This document shows positions 36,102-45,446 of a DNA stretch of 64,000 nt, piece after piece. The stretch covers positions 5,110,229 through 5,174,228 of the forward strand of contig NZ_LT607803.1 of NCBI RefSeq assembly GCF_900090195.1, read 5' to 3'. The notes under the pieces are model-generated. The model saw nothing but the letters and a program-made list of their open reading frames with translations, was not told the origin of the DNA and did not search any database. Position 1 is the first letter of the stretch. Every line of letters starts with the position of its first letter. The stretch comes from Variovorax sp. HW608 (lineage in GTDB: Bacteria; Pseudomonadota; Gammaproteobacteria; Burkholderiales; Burkholderiaceae_C). A program made the translations under genes and the position numbers.

Positions 36102-37190
36102 TCAGTTCTCCATCGCGGCGCGCACTTCGCGCCCGAGCTCGATCACCGACATCGCGTAGTAGCTGCTCCAGTTGTAGCGCGTGATCACGTAGAAGTTCTG
36201 CGTGCCGGCCACGTAGCTCGGCGCATCGCCGCCGTTCTGCAGTTCGATGAGCGCGAGCAGTCCCTTGAACTGCAGTGCTTCGCCTTCGAGTACCGCGCCG
36301 CCGGCGACGAAGGCGTCGGCGCTGAAGGTGGGCACGATGTCCGGACCGAGCAGCACCGCTTTCTGGAGCCGCGATTCGTCGAGGCTCACCGGAAAGACCG
36401 GCTGCACGCCGGGTTGCCAGCCGAAGGCCTTGAAGTAGTTGGCCACCGAGCCGATCACGTCGATCGGGTCGTTGACGAGGTCGATGCGGCCGTCGCCGTC
36501 GTAGTCGACCGCGTACTTGGCGATGCTGCTGGGCATGAACTGCGGCATGCCCATCGCGCCGGCATAGCTGCCGAGCGGGAGCAGCGGGTTCTCGTGGGTG
36601 CGGCTTTCGGTGCTGAGGAAGCTTTCGAGTTCGCTGCGGAAGAAGGCCTGCCGCTCGCTCGCGCGCGGATGCGCCTCTGGAAAATCGAAGGCCAGCGTCG
36701 CGAGCGCATCGATCACGCGGAAGCTCCCCATGTTGCGCCCGTAGATGGTCTCGACGCCGATGATGCCGACGATGATCTCGGCCGGCACGCCGAACTCCGC
36801 CTCGGCGCGCGCGAGCGTGACCGCGTTGTTGCGCCAGAAGCGCATGCCGGCCTGGATGCGCACCGGGTCGATGAAGCGGCTGCGGTAGGCATACCAGTTC
36901 TTCGGCGTGCCGGTGGGCGCGGGCAGCATCAGGCGCGGCACGCTGGGCAGCAGCCTGGCGCTGCCGATGGTGGCCCGCACCCATTCGCGGTCGAGATGGC
37001 GGCGCGCGGCGATCTCATCGGCGAACTGCATCGCGTCTTCGCGGGTGGCATAGGGGATGCCGCGCGCCGGGGCGTTGCGCTTGTCGGGCGCGGCCTGCGC
37101 GGTCGCGTGGGTGCCGGGCAGGAAGGTGGCGGCGCAAAGCAGGGCCGCGAAGAGGGCGTTGGAAAAAACGGGGAGCAGGGGGCGTGGCAT
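36102..37190 (-). CDS. mltB: Lytic murein transglycosylase B
   Basis: A 362-residue periplasmic enzyme that cleaves peptidoglycan with formation of 1,6-anhydromuramic acid ends. It has an N-terminal signal sequence (NALFAALLCAATFLPGTHAT) without a lipobox Cys, so it is the soluble type. The catalytic Glu lies in FGVPAEIIVGIIGVETIYG. Further family blocks are GAMGMPQFMPSS and DYDGDGRIDLVNDP. It is not obviously linked to the tgpA operon upstream. Confidence 0.93.
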   Translation of the reverse strand: MPRPLLPVFSNALFAALLCAATFLPGTHATAQAAPDKRNAPARGIPYATREDAMQFADEIAARRHLDREWVRATIGSARLLPSVPRLMLPAPTGTPKNWYAYRSRFIDPVRIQAGMRFWRNNAVTLARAEAEFGVPAEIIVGIIGVETIYGRNMGSFRVIDALATLAFDFPEAHPRASERQAFFRSELESFLSTESRTHENPLLPLGSYAGAMGMPQFMPSSIAKYAVDYDGDGRIDLVNDPIDVIGSVANYFKAFGWQPGVQPVFPVSLDESRLQKAVLLGPDIVPTFSADAFVAGGAVLEGEALQFKGLLALIELQNGGDAPSYVAGTQNFYVITRYNWSSYYAMSVIELGREVRAAMEN

Positions 37191-37271
37191 CGCGTGGATT
37201 GTGCCGTCCGCGCGGCACGCGCCGGGTGGAAGTTCACATGTGGTTTCAGCGCGGCTATCCGGCGCGGCGGC

Positions 37272-39266
37272 TCAGCGCGGCCAGGTGAGGCGGCGGAACT
37301 CGGCGCGCAGCGCCGGCAGCGCGGCCGCCGGCGATTTCGCGTAGCGCTGGGCTTCGAGGCGCAGCAGCCAGTCCTGCGCTGCCTGCGCGTCGGCGCCGAA
37401 GCGTTCGGCGAGGCGCGCGGCCATCTGGCGCGGCGGTGTGGCTTCGGCCACGTCGATGCCGGCCAGCTTCAAGCGCGCGCGGGCCTGCGCGAGCAGGCGC
37501 AGCCACGGGTCGTGCTGGCTGCGTTCCCACAGGGTCCAGCCGGCGCCCGCGAGGCTCGTGACGACCAGGAGCACGAGCAGCACGAGGATGAGGTCCTGCA
37601 GGCTCGGCGCCTCGAAGCCGATGTTCCTGAGCAGGTTGAGCTGCCGGCTCTGGGTGTAGTTGAGCACCCACTGGTTCCAGCCGTTGTTGATCGCTTCCCA
37701 GGTCGCGTGCAGGTTGAGGACGAGCGATGGCGACATCGCCTCGAACGCCTCGGCAATGATCCCCGGCTGGGCCGCGAGGCGGCGGAACTGGCCGACGCGG
37801 TCGGGCGAGATCGCGCCGGTGGGATCGACGCGGGTCCAGCCCAGGCCTTCCTGCCACACCTCGGCCCACGCGTGGGCGTCGCTGTGGCGCAGCACCCAGT
37901 AGTTGTCGACCGAATTGAGCTCGCCGCCCTGGTAGCCAGTGACGATGCGCGCGGGAATGTCGAGCGCGCGCATCAGCACCACGAAGGCCGAGGCGATGTG
38001 CTCGCAGAAGCCGGCCTTGGTGTCGAACCAGAACACGTCGGCGGTGTCGTCGCCGTAGACGCCGGGTTCGAGCGTGTACGAATAGCCGCCGGTGCGAAGC
38101 CGCTGCAGCACGTTCTGCACCAGCGCATGCGTCGATGCGCCGGCCAGCGCCGGGTCGCGGCGCATTTCGGCGGCGAGCGCAACGGTGCGCGGGTTGGTGC
38201 CCGGCGGCATGGACACGTAGGCCTGCATTGCGCGGGTGCGGCGCAGCGGGCCGTACTGGAACTCGGGGAAGCTCTCGGCGCGATAGCGCACGAGATCGCC
38301 GATGGGACGGTTGGCGAGCCACTGCAGCTCGGGCGTGCCGGACACCGTGTATTCGGGCAGCTCGGGCGCGAGGGGCGTGGCTTCGAGCGTGAGGAGCCAC
38401 GGGCGGTTGGAAGCCTGGAGCGTGACTTCGTAGTTCACCGGCGCTCCGTGCGTCCGCAGGTCCGGCGGGGGCTGCTGGCGCAGGATCGGGGCCGCCTTCC
38501 ATTCGCGGCCGTCGAACTGCGAGAGCACCGGGCCGCGGAAGTAGAGGCTCGATCGTGCCGGGATGCGGTCGCCGTCGAACCTGACGCGCGCGGCGATGCC
38601 GTCGTCCATGGCGAGTTCCGCGATGGTGCCGACGCGCATGGTGTCCGACAGGCCGGTGCGCCCGGCCATCGCGTCCCCCGGCACGCCCCAGAGCGGCGCC
38701 AGGCGCGGGAACAGCATGAACAGCACGACCATGATCGGCGCGCCCAGCAGCGCCATCGACCCCGCGGTGCGCGCCGCCTGCGCGAGCGGCGGGCGGCCGA
38801 CCGGCATGTGGGCGTTGACCAGCGCCGTGAGCAGGCCCAGCAGTGCGAGCAGCATCGCGAACGCGGTCGGCAGCGATTGCGAATAGAAGAAGTTCGTGAG
38901 CATCGTGAAGAAGCCCAGGAAGAAGACGACGAAGGCATCGCGCCGTGCGCGCAGCTCCAGCGTCTTGAGCGCGAGCAGGATCACGATGAGCGTCACCCCG
39001 GCATCGCGGCCGAGCAGCGTGCGGTGCGTCGCGTAGGTGGCGACGAGCGTGATCGCGAGCAGCGCGACGCGCCACCATTTGCTGGGCAGCGGCCTGGCCT
39101 GCACCGCGAGCGTGCCGCGCCAGACGAGCACGATGGCCGCGAGCAGGCTGCACCACCAGGGCAGGTGCGGCACCTGCGGCAGCAGGATGAGGCCGATGAC
39201 CGACAGCAGGAAGAGCGTGTCCCGCGCGTCCCTCGGCAGGGCCTGGAGCCTGCTCATGCTCAACAT
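37272..39266 (-). CDS. tgpA: TgpA-type membrane transglutaminase-like protein
   Basis: A 664-residue inner-membrane protein. The N-terminal DUF3488 region has about six membrane segments. A large periplasmic transglutaminase core follows with Cys, His and Asp in DTKAGFCEHIASAF, SDAHAWAEVWQEG and TRVDPTG. A final membrane segment (VLLVLLVVTSLAGAGWTL) leads to a cytoplasmic DUF4129-type tail. P. aeruginosa TgpA is essential. Start ATG 39266 overlaps the DUF58 gene; ATG 39257 is an alternative. It is the last gene of the moxR-DUF58-tgpA operon. Confidence 0.9.
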   Translation of the reverse strand: MLSMSRLQALPRDARDTLFLLSVIGLILLPQVPHLPWWCSLLAAIVLVWRGTLAVQARPLPSKWWRVALLAITLVATYATHRTLLGRDAGVTLIVILLALKTLELRARRDAFVVFFLGFFTMLTNFFYSQSLPTAFAMLLALLGLLTALVNAHMPVGRPPLAQAARTAGSMALLGAPIMVVLFMLFPRLAPLWGVPGDAMAGRTGLSDTMRVGTIAELAMDDGIAARVRFDGDRIPARSSLYFRGPVLSQFDGREWKAAPILRQQPPPDLRTHGAPVNYEVTLQASNRPWLLTLEATPLAPELPEYTVSGTPELQWLANRPIGDLVRYRAESFPEFQYGPLRRTRAMQAYVSMPPGTNPRTVALAAEMRRDPALAGASTHALVQNVLQRLRTGGYSYTLEPGVYGDDTADVFWFDTKAGFCEHIASAFVVLMRALDIPARIVTGYQGGELNSVDNYWVLRHSDAHAWAEVWQEGLGWTRVDPTGAISPDRVGQFRRLAAQPGIIAEAFEAMSPSLVLNLHATWEAINNGWNQWVLNYTQSRQLNLLRNIGFEAPSLQDLILVLLVLLVVTSLAGAGWTLWERSQHDPWLRLLAQARARLKLAGIDVAEATPPRQMAARLAERFGADAQAAQDWLLRLEAQRYAKSPAAALPALRAEFRRLTWPR

Positions 39267-40267
39267 AGCGCCAGCGCCTCCAGGCATTGCCGCTTGTGCG
39301 CCTCGCCCTGCGATGGCTGGACGGTGCGGCCGCCCGCGCGCAGGCCGTAGTCGACGCCGAGATGGTCGGCCATCAGCACCCAGGCGCACAGCCGCGACAG
39401 GCGCGCTTCGGCGTCGGCCAGGCCGGCATGCTGCGCATCGAGCCAGAGCTGCGAGCGCTGGGCCTGCAGCGTGTCGCGGCTGACCAGTTCATCGGAGCCG
39501 GCGGCCTGCGCCTGCGCGGCGCGCTTCCACACCACGAGCTTGAGCGAATCGCCCCGGCGGTAGGCCCGCACGCCGTCGTATTCGCCCGCGATGTGCGCGC
39601 GCATCGCCACTGCGGCGCTGGGACCGGCCAGCGGTTCGGCCTCGGGCAGCGGCGGCGGGTTCGATTCGGGGGCCGGGTAGACGAGCACCTGCGCGGCAGG
39701 CCGCCATATCGACCAGACGCGGAAGGTGCCGAGCGGAAAGCGCGTTTCCGCCGTCAGCGTGGGCACGGCATGGAGGCCGCGCCGCTCGGGCCTGAAGGCG
39801 ACTTCGACCGTCGCGCTGCCTTGCGCCGGCACATCGCTCCACGACCATTGCCCGCTGCGGTGCACCGCGAAGCCGATGCCGTAGCGCGTGCTGCGGCGGG
39901 CGTTGCTGAGCACGATGCGGAACACCGCGGCCGAGCCGGCGTACTGCGGCTCGGGCAACATGAGCCGCATCGCCAGGCCGCGCAAGGTGCCGTGGCACAC
40001 ATACATGCCGACCGCCACGCAGCCCGCGAGCAGGAAGGTCAAGAGGTAGCCGAGGTTGAGCTGGTAGTTGATCGAGGCCACCAGCAGGAGCAGCAGGGTC
40101 GCGGCCAGCATCCAGCCGGCCCGGGTCGGCAGGATGTAGACGTTGCGCTGCGTGAGCTCGAGCGTGTCGGACGGCGCACGCCGCGACAGGAACCACTGGT
40201 CGATGCGGGACCGCAACTGCGCGAACGGATGCGCGACCCACTTGCGGGCGGGCGCCGGCGCGTTCAC
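39260..40267 (-). CDS. DUF58 domain protein
   Basis: A 335-residue protein with two N-terminal membrane segments (AGWMLAATLLLLLVASIN, LLTFLLAGCVAVGMYV) and a cytoplasmic DUF58 region (GEYDGVRAYRRGDSLKLVVW). DUF58 is related to von Willebrand factor A domains. It overlaps moxR (ATGA) and tgpA, consistent with the conserved three-gene arrangement in which a MoxR ATPase acts with a DUF58 partner. Molecular function is not established. Confidence 0.88.
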   Translation of the reverse strand: MNAPAPARKWVAHPFAQLRSRIDQWFLSRRAPSDTLELTQRNVYILPTRAGWMLAATLLLLLVASINYQLNLGYLLTFLLAGCVAVGMYVCHGTLRGLAMRLMLPEPQYAGSAAVFRIVLSNARRSTRYGIGFAVHRSGQWSWSDVPAQGSATVEVAFRPERRGLHAVPTLTAETRFPLGTFRVWSIWRPAAQVLVYPAPESNPPPLPEAEPLAGPSAAVAMRAHIAGEYDGVRAYRRGDSLKLVVWKRAAQAQAAGSDELVSRDTLQAQRSQLWLDAQHAGLADAEARLSRLCAWVLMADHLGVDYGLRAGGRTVQPSQGEAHKRQCLEALALC

Positions 40268-41196
40268 GGCAAGGGCACCGCCGCGATCATGGCGCGCACC
40301 TGCTCGACGGCGCCCCGGCCCGCGTCGCCGACCGGCGTCAGGCGGTGGGCGATGGTCTGCGGCAGCACCGCCTGCACGTCGTCGGGCGCCACGTAGTCGC
40401 GGTTGGCGAGCAGCGCCTGCGCCTTGGCCGCGCGCAGCACCGCGATGCCCGCGCGCGGCGACAGGCCCTGCAGGAACCAGCGGCCGGAGCGCGTCGCGGC
40501 GATCAGGTCCTGCACATAGTTGAGCAGCGGCTCCGCCGCGTGCACCTGGAGCACGCGCTGCTGCAGGGCGGTGAGCTCGCCGGCGGTGAGCAGGGCCGGC
40601 AGGCCCGCGAGCAGGTCGCGGCGGTCGGCGCCGGCCAGCAGCTCGCGTTCGGCCGCCCGGTCGGGATAGCCGAGCGAGATGCGCATCAGGAAACGGTCGA
40701 GCTGCGATTCGGGCAGGGCGAAGGTGCCGAGCTGCTCGTGCGGGTTCTGGGTGGCGATGACGAAGAAGGGCGTCGGCAGCGGGCGGGTCTCGCCTTCGAC
40801 CGTCACCTGCTTTTCCTCCATGGCTTCGAGCAGCGCGCTCTGCGTCTTGGGGCTGGCGCGGTTGATCTCGTCCGCCAGCAGCACCTGGGCAAAGATCGGG
40901 CCGGGATGGAAGACGAAGCTCTGCTTGCCGCGGTCGTAGATCGCGACGCCCGACAGGTCGCCGGGCATCAGGTCGGCGGTGAATTGCACGCGCGAGAAGT
41001 GCAGCCCGAAGGTGTGCGACAGCGCATGCGCCAGCGTGGTCTTGCCGACGCCCGGTACGTCCTCGATCAGCAGATGCCCGCCGGCCAGCAGGCAGGCCAC
41101 GCAGTCGCGCACCTGGGCCTCTTTGCCGACGATCACCGTGTTAAGCTGCCCGAGCAAACTGGCGAGCTTCGCGGCAACGTCCATTTTTGTATCCAT
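40264..41196 (-). CDS. MoxR-family AAA+ ATPase
   Basis: A 310-residue AAA+ chaperone-like ATPase. Walker A is EDVPGVGKTTL, Walker B is VLLADEINRASPKTQSALLE, sensor 1 is FVIATQNPHEQLG, and the arginine-finger region is FALPESQLDRF. ATG 41196 is chosen because MoxR proteins begin shortly before LNTVIVGKEAQV. It heads the operon with DUF58 and tgpA, and diverges from the deacetylase gene over about 60 bases. Confidence 0.92.
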   Translation of the reverse strand: MDTKMDVAAKLASLLGQLNTVIVGKEAQVRDCVACLLAGGHLLIEDVPGVGKTTLAHALSHTFGLHFSRVQFTADLMPGDLSGVAIYDRGKQSFVFHPGPIFAQVLLADEINRASPKTQSALLEAMEEKQVTVEGETRPLPTPFFVIATQNPHEQLGTFALPESQLDRFLMRISLGYPDRAAERELLAGADRRDLLAGLPALLTAGELTALQQRVLQVHAAEPLLNYVQDLIAATRSGRWFLQGLSPRAGIAVLRAAKAQALLANRDYVAPDDVQAVLPQTIAHRLTPVGDAGRGAVEQVRAMIAAVPLP

Positions 41197-41257
41197 ATGC
41201 AAACCATACCCTAAGCCTCGCGGCCCCTGCGGCGCAAGGCCTTGGCGAAGAACGACC

Positions 41258-42211
41258 ATGGGCAAGACCGGCTATTTCACACACCGCGACTGCTGGAGAC
41301 ACGAGATGGGACAGGGGCATCCGGAATGCCCTGCGAGGCTCGATGCCATCGAGGACCGGTTGCTCGTGACCGGCGTCGGCGACGCACTCGAACGCGGGGA
41401 GGTGCCGCTCGCCACGCTGGCGCAGATCACGCGCGCCCACAGCGTGGCGCACATGGAGCATCTCGAAGCGCTGAGCCAGCGCCTCGTCGAGGACGCACCC
41501 GCCGGCGGCCCGGATCACGCGCAGATCGACCCCGATACCTCGATGAACCGCTTCACCGTGCTGGCCGCGCGCCGCGCCGCCGGGGCCGCCATCGCGGCGA
41601 CCGATGCGGTGATCGCGGGGCAGGTCGAGAACGCCTTCTGCGCGGTGCGGCCGCCGGGGCACCATGCCTGCCGCGACAAGGCGATGGGCTTCTGCTTCTA
41701 CAACAACGTCGCGATCGCGGCGCGCCATGCGCTCGAACATCATGGCCTCGCGCGCGTCGCGATCGTGGATTTCGACGTGCACCACGGCAACGGCACCGAG
41801 GACATCCTGAGCAACGACCCGCGCGTGCTGATGGTGGGCATCTTCCAGCACCCGTTCTATCCGTACAGCGGGACCGAGCATCCGGCGCCGAACATGCTCA
41901 ACCTGCCGGTGCCGGCCTACACGCGCGGCATGGACGTGCGCGAGCTGATCGAGGCCTGCTGGATGCCGCGCCTGGAGGAGTTCAAGCCGCAGATGATCTT
42001 CGTGAGCGCGGGCTTCGATGCGCATCGCGACGACGACCTCGGACAGCTCAGGCTCAACGAGAACGACTTCGGCTGGATCACCGGCCGCATCGTCGATGTG
42101 GCCCGCCGCCATGCGCAGGGCCGCATCGTTTCAATGCTCGAAGGCGGCTACAGCCTCGATGCGCTGGCGCGCAGCGTCGAAGAACATCTGAGGGTGCTGG
42201 CCGACTTGTAG
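41258..42211 (+). CDS. Histone deacetylase family protein
   Basis: A 317-residue zinc hydrolase of the arginase/HDAC fold, probably acting on acetylated polyamines, lysines or other amides. Active-site blocks are RPPGHHACRDKAMGFCFYNN, DFDVHHGNGT (zinc Asp and His) and SAGFDAHRDDDLG. The closing Gly-Gly-Tyr region is MLEGGYSLDAL. Four bases separate it from mscS. Confidence 0.9.
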   Translation: MGKTGYFTHRDCWRHEMGQGHPECPARLDAIEDRLLVTGVGDALERGEVPLATLAQITRAHSVAHMEHLEALSQRLVEDAPAGGPDHAQIDPDTSMNRFTVLAARRAAGAAIAATDAVIAGQVENAFCAVRPPGHHACRDKAMGFCFYNNVAIAARHALEHHGLARVAIVDFDVHHGNGTEDILSNDPRVLMVGIFQHPFYPYSGTEHPAPNMLNLPVPAYTRGMDVRELIEACWMPRLEEFKPQMIFVSAGFDAHRDDDLGQLRLNENDFGWITGRIVDVARRHAQGRIVSMLEGGYSLDALARSVEEHLRVLADL

Positions 42212-42215
42212 ATCG

Positions 42216-43496
42216 ATGGATTTCAGCGCGTTTACCCAGAAACTCAGCCAGATCGAGGCGCGCGGCCTCTGGATCGAATTTGCCATCCTCGTCGCCTGCG
42301 TGGCCGTCGCGTGGGGCATCTGCCGCTGGTTCGGGCGCGACCAGCCGAAGGATTCCATCTGGTTCGGCGCCCGCGTCTTCGACGGGCTGCTGTTCCCACT
42401 GCTCGCATTGCTCCTCACCGATCTGGCCCGGCGCGGCGTGCTGACATTCCAGCCGGTGCTGGTGCTGCGCATCGCGGTGTCGGTGTTCATCTCGCTGGCG
42501 GTGATCCGGTTCTTCGCGCGGGTGCTGCGGGCCGTGTTCCCGGCATCGGCAATGGCGCGGCTGGTCGAGCGCACCATCTCGTGGATCGCATGGATCGGCG
42601 CGATCCTCTGGATCGTCGGCTTGCTGCCGCCGGTGCTGGCGGAGCTCGACGAGATCACGCTCGCCTTCGGCCGCACGCGCGTGAGCCTGCGCACCATTCT
42701 CGACGGCGCGCTGTCGGCGGGGCTGGTGATGGCGATCGCGCTGTGGATCTCGTCGACGATCGAGAAGCGCATCCTGCGCGAGGCGGTGAACGACCTCTCG
42801 ATGCGCAAGGTGGCGTCGAATGCGATCCGCGCCTTCCTGCTGCTGATCGGCCTCCTGTTCGCGCTGTCCGCGGTCGGGGTCGACCTGACGGCGCTGTCGG
42901 TGCTCGGCGGCGCGCTGGGCGTCGGCCTCGGTTTCGGGCTGCAGAAGCTGGCGGCCAACTACGTGAGCGGCTTCGTCATCCTGCTGGAGCGCTCGATACG
43001 CATCGGCGACAACGTGCGGGTCGACGGCTTCGAAGGGCGCATCACCGACATCAAGACGCGCTACACGCTGGTGAGGGCGGGCAACGGGCGCGAGTCGATC
43101 GTGCCGAACGAGTCGCTGATCACGAGCCGCGTGGAGAACCTCTCGCAGGCGGACCTCAAGTTCAACATCCAGACGAACATCATCGTCGGCTACGACAGCG
43201 ACGTGGAGACGGTGCTGTCCATTCTCTGCAATGCGGCCCACGCACAGCCGCGAGTCATCGCCGATCCGGCGCCGGTCGCCTTCCTGCTGAACTTCGTGCC
43301 CGACGGATTAGAGTTCAGCCTCAATTTCTGGGTGTCCGACCCCGACAAGGGGCGGGACAACCTTCGCTCGGCGATCAACATCGCCATTCTCGAGGGGCTG
43401 CGTTCGGCGGGTATCACCATCGCCAGTCCGCAGCGGGTGGTTCGCGTCGCATCGTTACCTTCTGATGCTTCGCCTTTGCCAAATGCCCATCTATAA
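42216..43496 (+). CDS. MscS-family mechanosensitive channel
   Basis: A 426-residue inner-membrane protein with five or six hydrophobic segments before the pore helix. The pore and cytoplasmic beta domain are typical (LSVLGGALGVGLGFGLQKLA, NYVSGFVILLERSIRIGDNV, TRYTLVRAGNGRESIVPNES). It is larger than E. coli MscS and closer to MscM/YbdG-like relatives. It would release solutes on osmotic downshock. Confidence 0.92.
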   Translation: MDFSAFTQKLSQIEARGLWIEFAILVACVAVAWGICRWFGRDQPKDSIWFGARVFDGLLFPLLALLLTDLARRGVLTFQPVLVLRIAVSVFISLAVIRFFARVLRAVFPASAMARLVERTISWIAWIGAILWIVGLLPPVLAELDEITLAFGRTRVSLRTILDGALSAGLVMAIALWISSTIEKRILREAVNDLSMRKVASNAIRAFLLLIGLLFALSAVGVDLTALSVLGGALGVGLGFGLQKLAANYVSGFVILLERSIRIGDNVRVDGFEGRITDIKTRYTLVRAGNGRESIVPNESLITSRVENLSQADLKFNIQTNIIVGYDSDVETVLSILCNAAHAQPRVIADPAPVAFLLNFVPDGLEFSLNFWVSDPDKGRDNLRSAINIAILEGLRSAGITIASPQRVVRVASLPSDASPLPNAHL

Positions 43497-43500
43497 TTAC

Positions 43501-43528
43501 GAAAAAAGCACGATCGTTCGATTTTTTC
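43501..43528 (+). terminator. Candidate intrinsic terminator after mscS
   Basis: GAAAAAA (43501-43507) pairs with TTTTTTC (43522-43528) around an inner CGA/TCG stem, five bases after the mscS stop. The T-run is good but the stem is A-T rich and weak. Confidence 0.4.
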
Positions 43529-43649
43529 TCCGCGCCTGCTTTCGCAAGCGCAACCCCTGATTGAAATGAACACTTCGCGCAGGGCCCGGTGCCTAAAATC
43601 ATCGAGCCCTGTACATGTCCCGGTTTCGCAATTCAATGGAGTCAAGCCA

Positions 43650-44411
43650 ATGAAGATCCTGGTCCCCGTCAAGCGGGTCGTCGACTACAACGTGAAGGTG
43701 CGCGTCAAGTCTGACGGCACCGGTGTGGACATTGCCAATGTCAAGATGAGCATGAACCCCTTCGACGAGATCGCCGTCGAAGAGGCGGTTCGCCTGAAGG
43801 AGAAGGGCGTGGCGACCGAAGTCATCGCCGTCTCCTGCGGCGATGCGAAGTGCCAGGAAACGCTGCGTACCGCGATGGCCATCGGCGCGGATCGCGGCAT
43901 CCTCGTGGAGACCGCCGAAGAGCTGCAGCCTCTCGCCGTCGCCAAGCTCCTGAAGGCGCTGGTCGACAAGGAGCAACCCGCTCTGGTGATCCTCGGCAAG
44001 CAAGCCATCGATGACGACAACAACCAGACCGGCCAGATGCTCGCCGCCCTGGCCGACCTGCCCCAGGGCACCTTCGCCAGCAAGGTCGAGGTCGCCGGTA
44101 CAGATGGGGAAGGAAGGCTCAGCGTCACGCGCGAAGTCGATGGCGGCCTGGAAACCCTGTCCCTGTCGCTGCCCGCAGTCATCACCACCGACCTGCGCCT
44201 CAATGAGCCGCGCTACGTGACCTTGCCCAACATCATGAAGGCCAAGAAGAAGCAGCTCGATACCTTCAAGCCCGAAGACCTGGGCGTGGACGTCAAGCCG
44301 CGCCTGAAGACCCTGAAGGTCGCGGAGCCCCCCAAGCGCGGCGCCGGCATCAAGGTGCCCGACGTCGCCACGCTGGTGGACAAGCTGAAGAACGAAGCCA
44401 AGGTGATCTGA
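43650..44411 (+). CDS. etfB: Electron transfer flavoprotein, beta subunit
   Basis: A 253-residue ETF beta subunit, part of the FAD/AMP heterodimer that takes electrons from acyl-CoA dehydrogenases and hands them to ETF-ubiquinone oxidoreductase. Family blocks are [34 protein letters not shown] and [22 protein letters not shown] 43650 gives the standard N-terminus. A TAAAAT element at 43594-43599 is a possible -10. etfA follows after two bases. Confidence 0.95.
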   Translation: MKILVPVKRVVDYNVKVRVKSDGTGVDIANVKMSMNPFDEIAVEEAVRLKEKGVATEVIAVSCGDAKCQETLRTAMAIGADRGILVETAEELQPLAVAKLLKALVDKEQPALVILGKQAIDDDNNQTGQMLAALADLPQGTFASKVEVAGTDGEGRLSVTREVDGGLETLSLSLPAVITTDLRLNEPRYVTLPNIMKAKKKQLDTFKPEDLGVDVKPRLKTLKVAEPPKRGAGIKVPDVATLVDKLKNEAKVI

Positions 44412-44413
44412 TC

Positions 44414-45346
44414 ATGACCGTACTTGTTATTGCCGAACACGACCACGCCACCCTCAAGCCGGCGACCCTGAACACCGTGACCGCGGCCAAGGCCTGCGGC
44501 GGTGATGTGCACATCCTGGTGGCCGGTGCCAACGCCGCCGAAGCCGGCAAGGCGGCTGCCCAGGTGGCAGGCGTTGCCAAGGTGATCGTGGCCGACAGCC
44601 CGAGCCTGGCGGAGAACCTCGCGGAGAACGTCGCCGCCCAGGTGCTGGCGATCGCCAAGAGCTACAGCCACATCCTGTTCCCCGCCACCGCCAACGGCAA
44701 GAACGTCGCCCCGCGCGTGGCGGCCAAGCTGGATGTGGCCCAGATCAGCGACATCACCAAGGTCGACAGCGCCGACACCTTCGAGCGCCCGATCTATGCG
44801 GGCAATGCGATTGCCACCGTGCAGAGCAGCGATGCGATCAAGGTGATCACGGTGCGCACGACGGGCTTCGACGCCGCAGCCGCCACGGGCGGCAGCGCCG
44901 CAGTGGAAAGCGCCGAAGGCGTGGCCGACAGCGGCAAGAGCAGCTTCGTGGGACGTGAAGTGACCAAGAGCGAGCGCCCCGAACTCACCGCGGCCAAGAT
45001 CATCGTCAGCGGCGGAAGAGCCCTCGGCAGCGCCGAGAAGTTCACTGAAGTGATGGCGCCGCTGGCGGACAAGCTCGGCGCCGCCCTTGGTGCCAGCCGC
45101 GCCGCAGTGGACGCCGGCTACGCTCCGAACGACTGGCAAGTCGGCCAGACCGGCAAGATCGTCGCCCCGCAGCTGTACGTCGCCTGCGGCATCTCCGGCG
45201 CCATCCAGCACCTGGCGGGCATGAAGGACTCCAAGGTGATCGTGGCGATCAACAAGGACGAAGAAGCCCCGATCTTCTCGGTGGCCGACTACGGCCTCGT
45301 GGCCGACCTGTTCACGGCCGTGCCCGAGCTCGTCAAGGCGCTCTGA
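44414..45346 (+). CDS. etfA: Electron transfer flavoprotein, alpha subunit
   Basis: A 310-residue ETF alpha subunit. The C-terminal FAD domain is intact: [48 protein letters not shown] and [16 protein letters not shown]. It is co-transcribed with etfB and followed by a strong terminator. The next gene is an acyl-CoA dehydrogenase, a natural electron donor. Confidence 0.96.
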   Translation: MTVLVIAEHDHATLKPATLNTVTAAKACGGDVHILVAGANAAEAGKAAAQVAGVAKVIVADSPSLAENLAENVAAQVLAIAKSYSHILFPATANGKNVAPRVAAKLDVAQISDITKVDSADTFERPIYAGNAIATVQSSDAIKVITVRTTGFDAAAATGGSAAVESAEGVADSGKSSFVGREVTKSERPELTAAKIIVSGGRALGSAEKFTEVMAPLADKLGAALGASRAAVDAGYAPNDWQVGQTGKIVAPQLYVACGISGAIQHLAGMKDSKVIVAINKDEEAPIFSVADYGLVADLFTAVPELVKAL

Positions 45347-45374
45347 GCCACTTCAGATAGCTGTTTGGACCCAG

Positions 45375-45402
45375 AAGGGGCATCGTTCGCGATGCCCTTT
45401 TT
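45375..45402 (+). terminator. Intrinsic terminator after etfA
   Basis: Stem GGGCATCG / CGATGCCC with a stable TTCG tetraloop (45386-45389), preceded by AAG and followed by TTTTT. It should end etfBA transcription before the acyl-CoA dehydrogenase gene. Confidence 0.88.
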
Positions 45403-45446
45403 CACGTCGGTTCGCATCGGGCCCGAGGGCCGCAGGAGAGACAACC

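Noticed and set aside
35472..39350. A 1292-codon open frame on the plus strand opposite mltB, tgpA and others
   Set aside because: It is antisense to several well-supported genes, is very rich in Arg, Ala, His and Glu, and has no recognisable domain. High GC makes such long antisense frames common.
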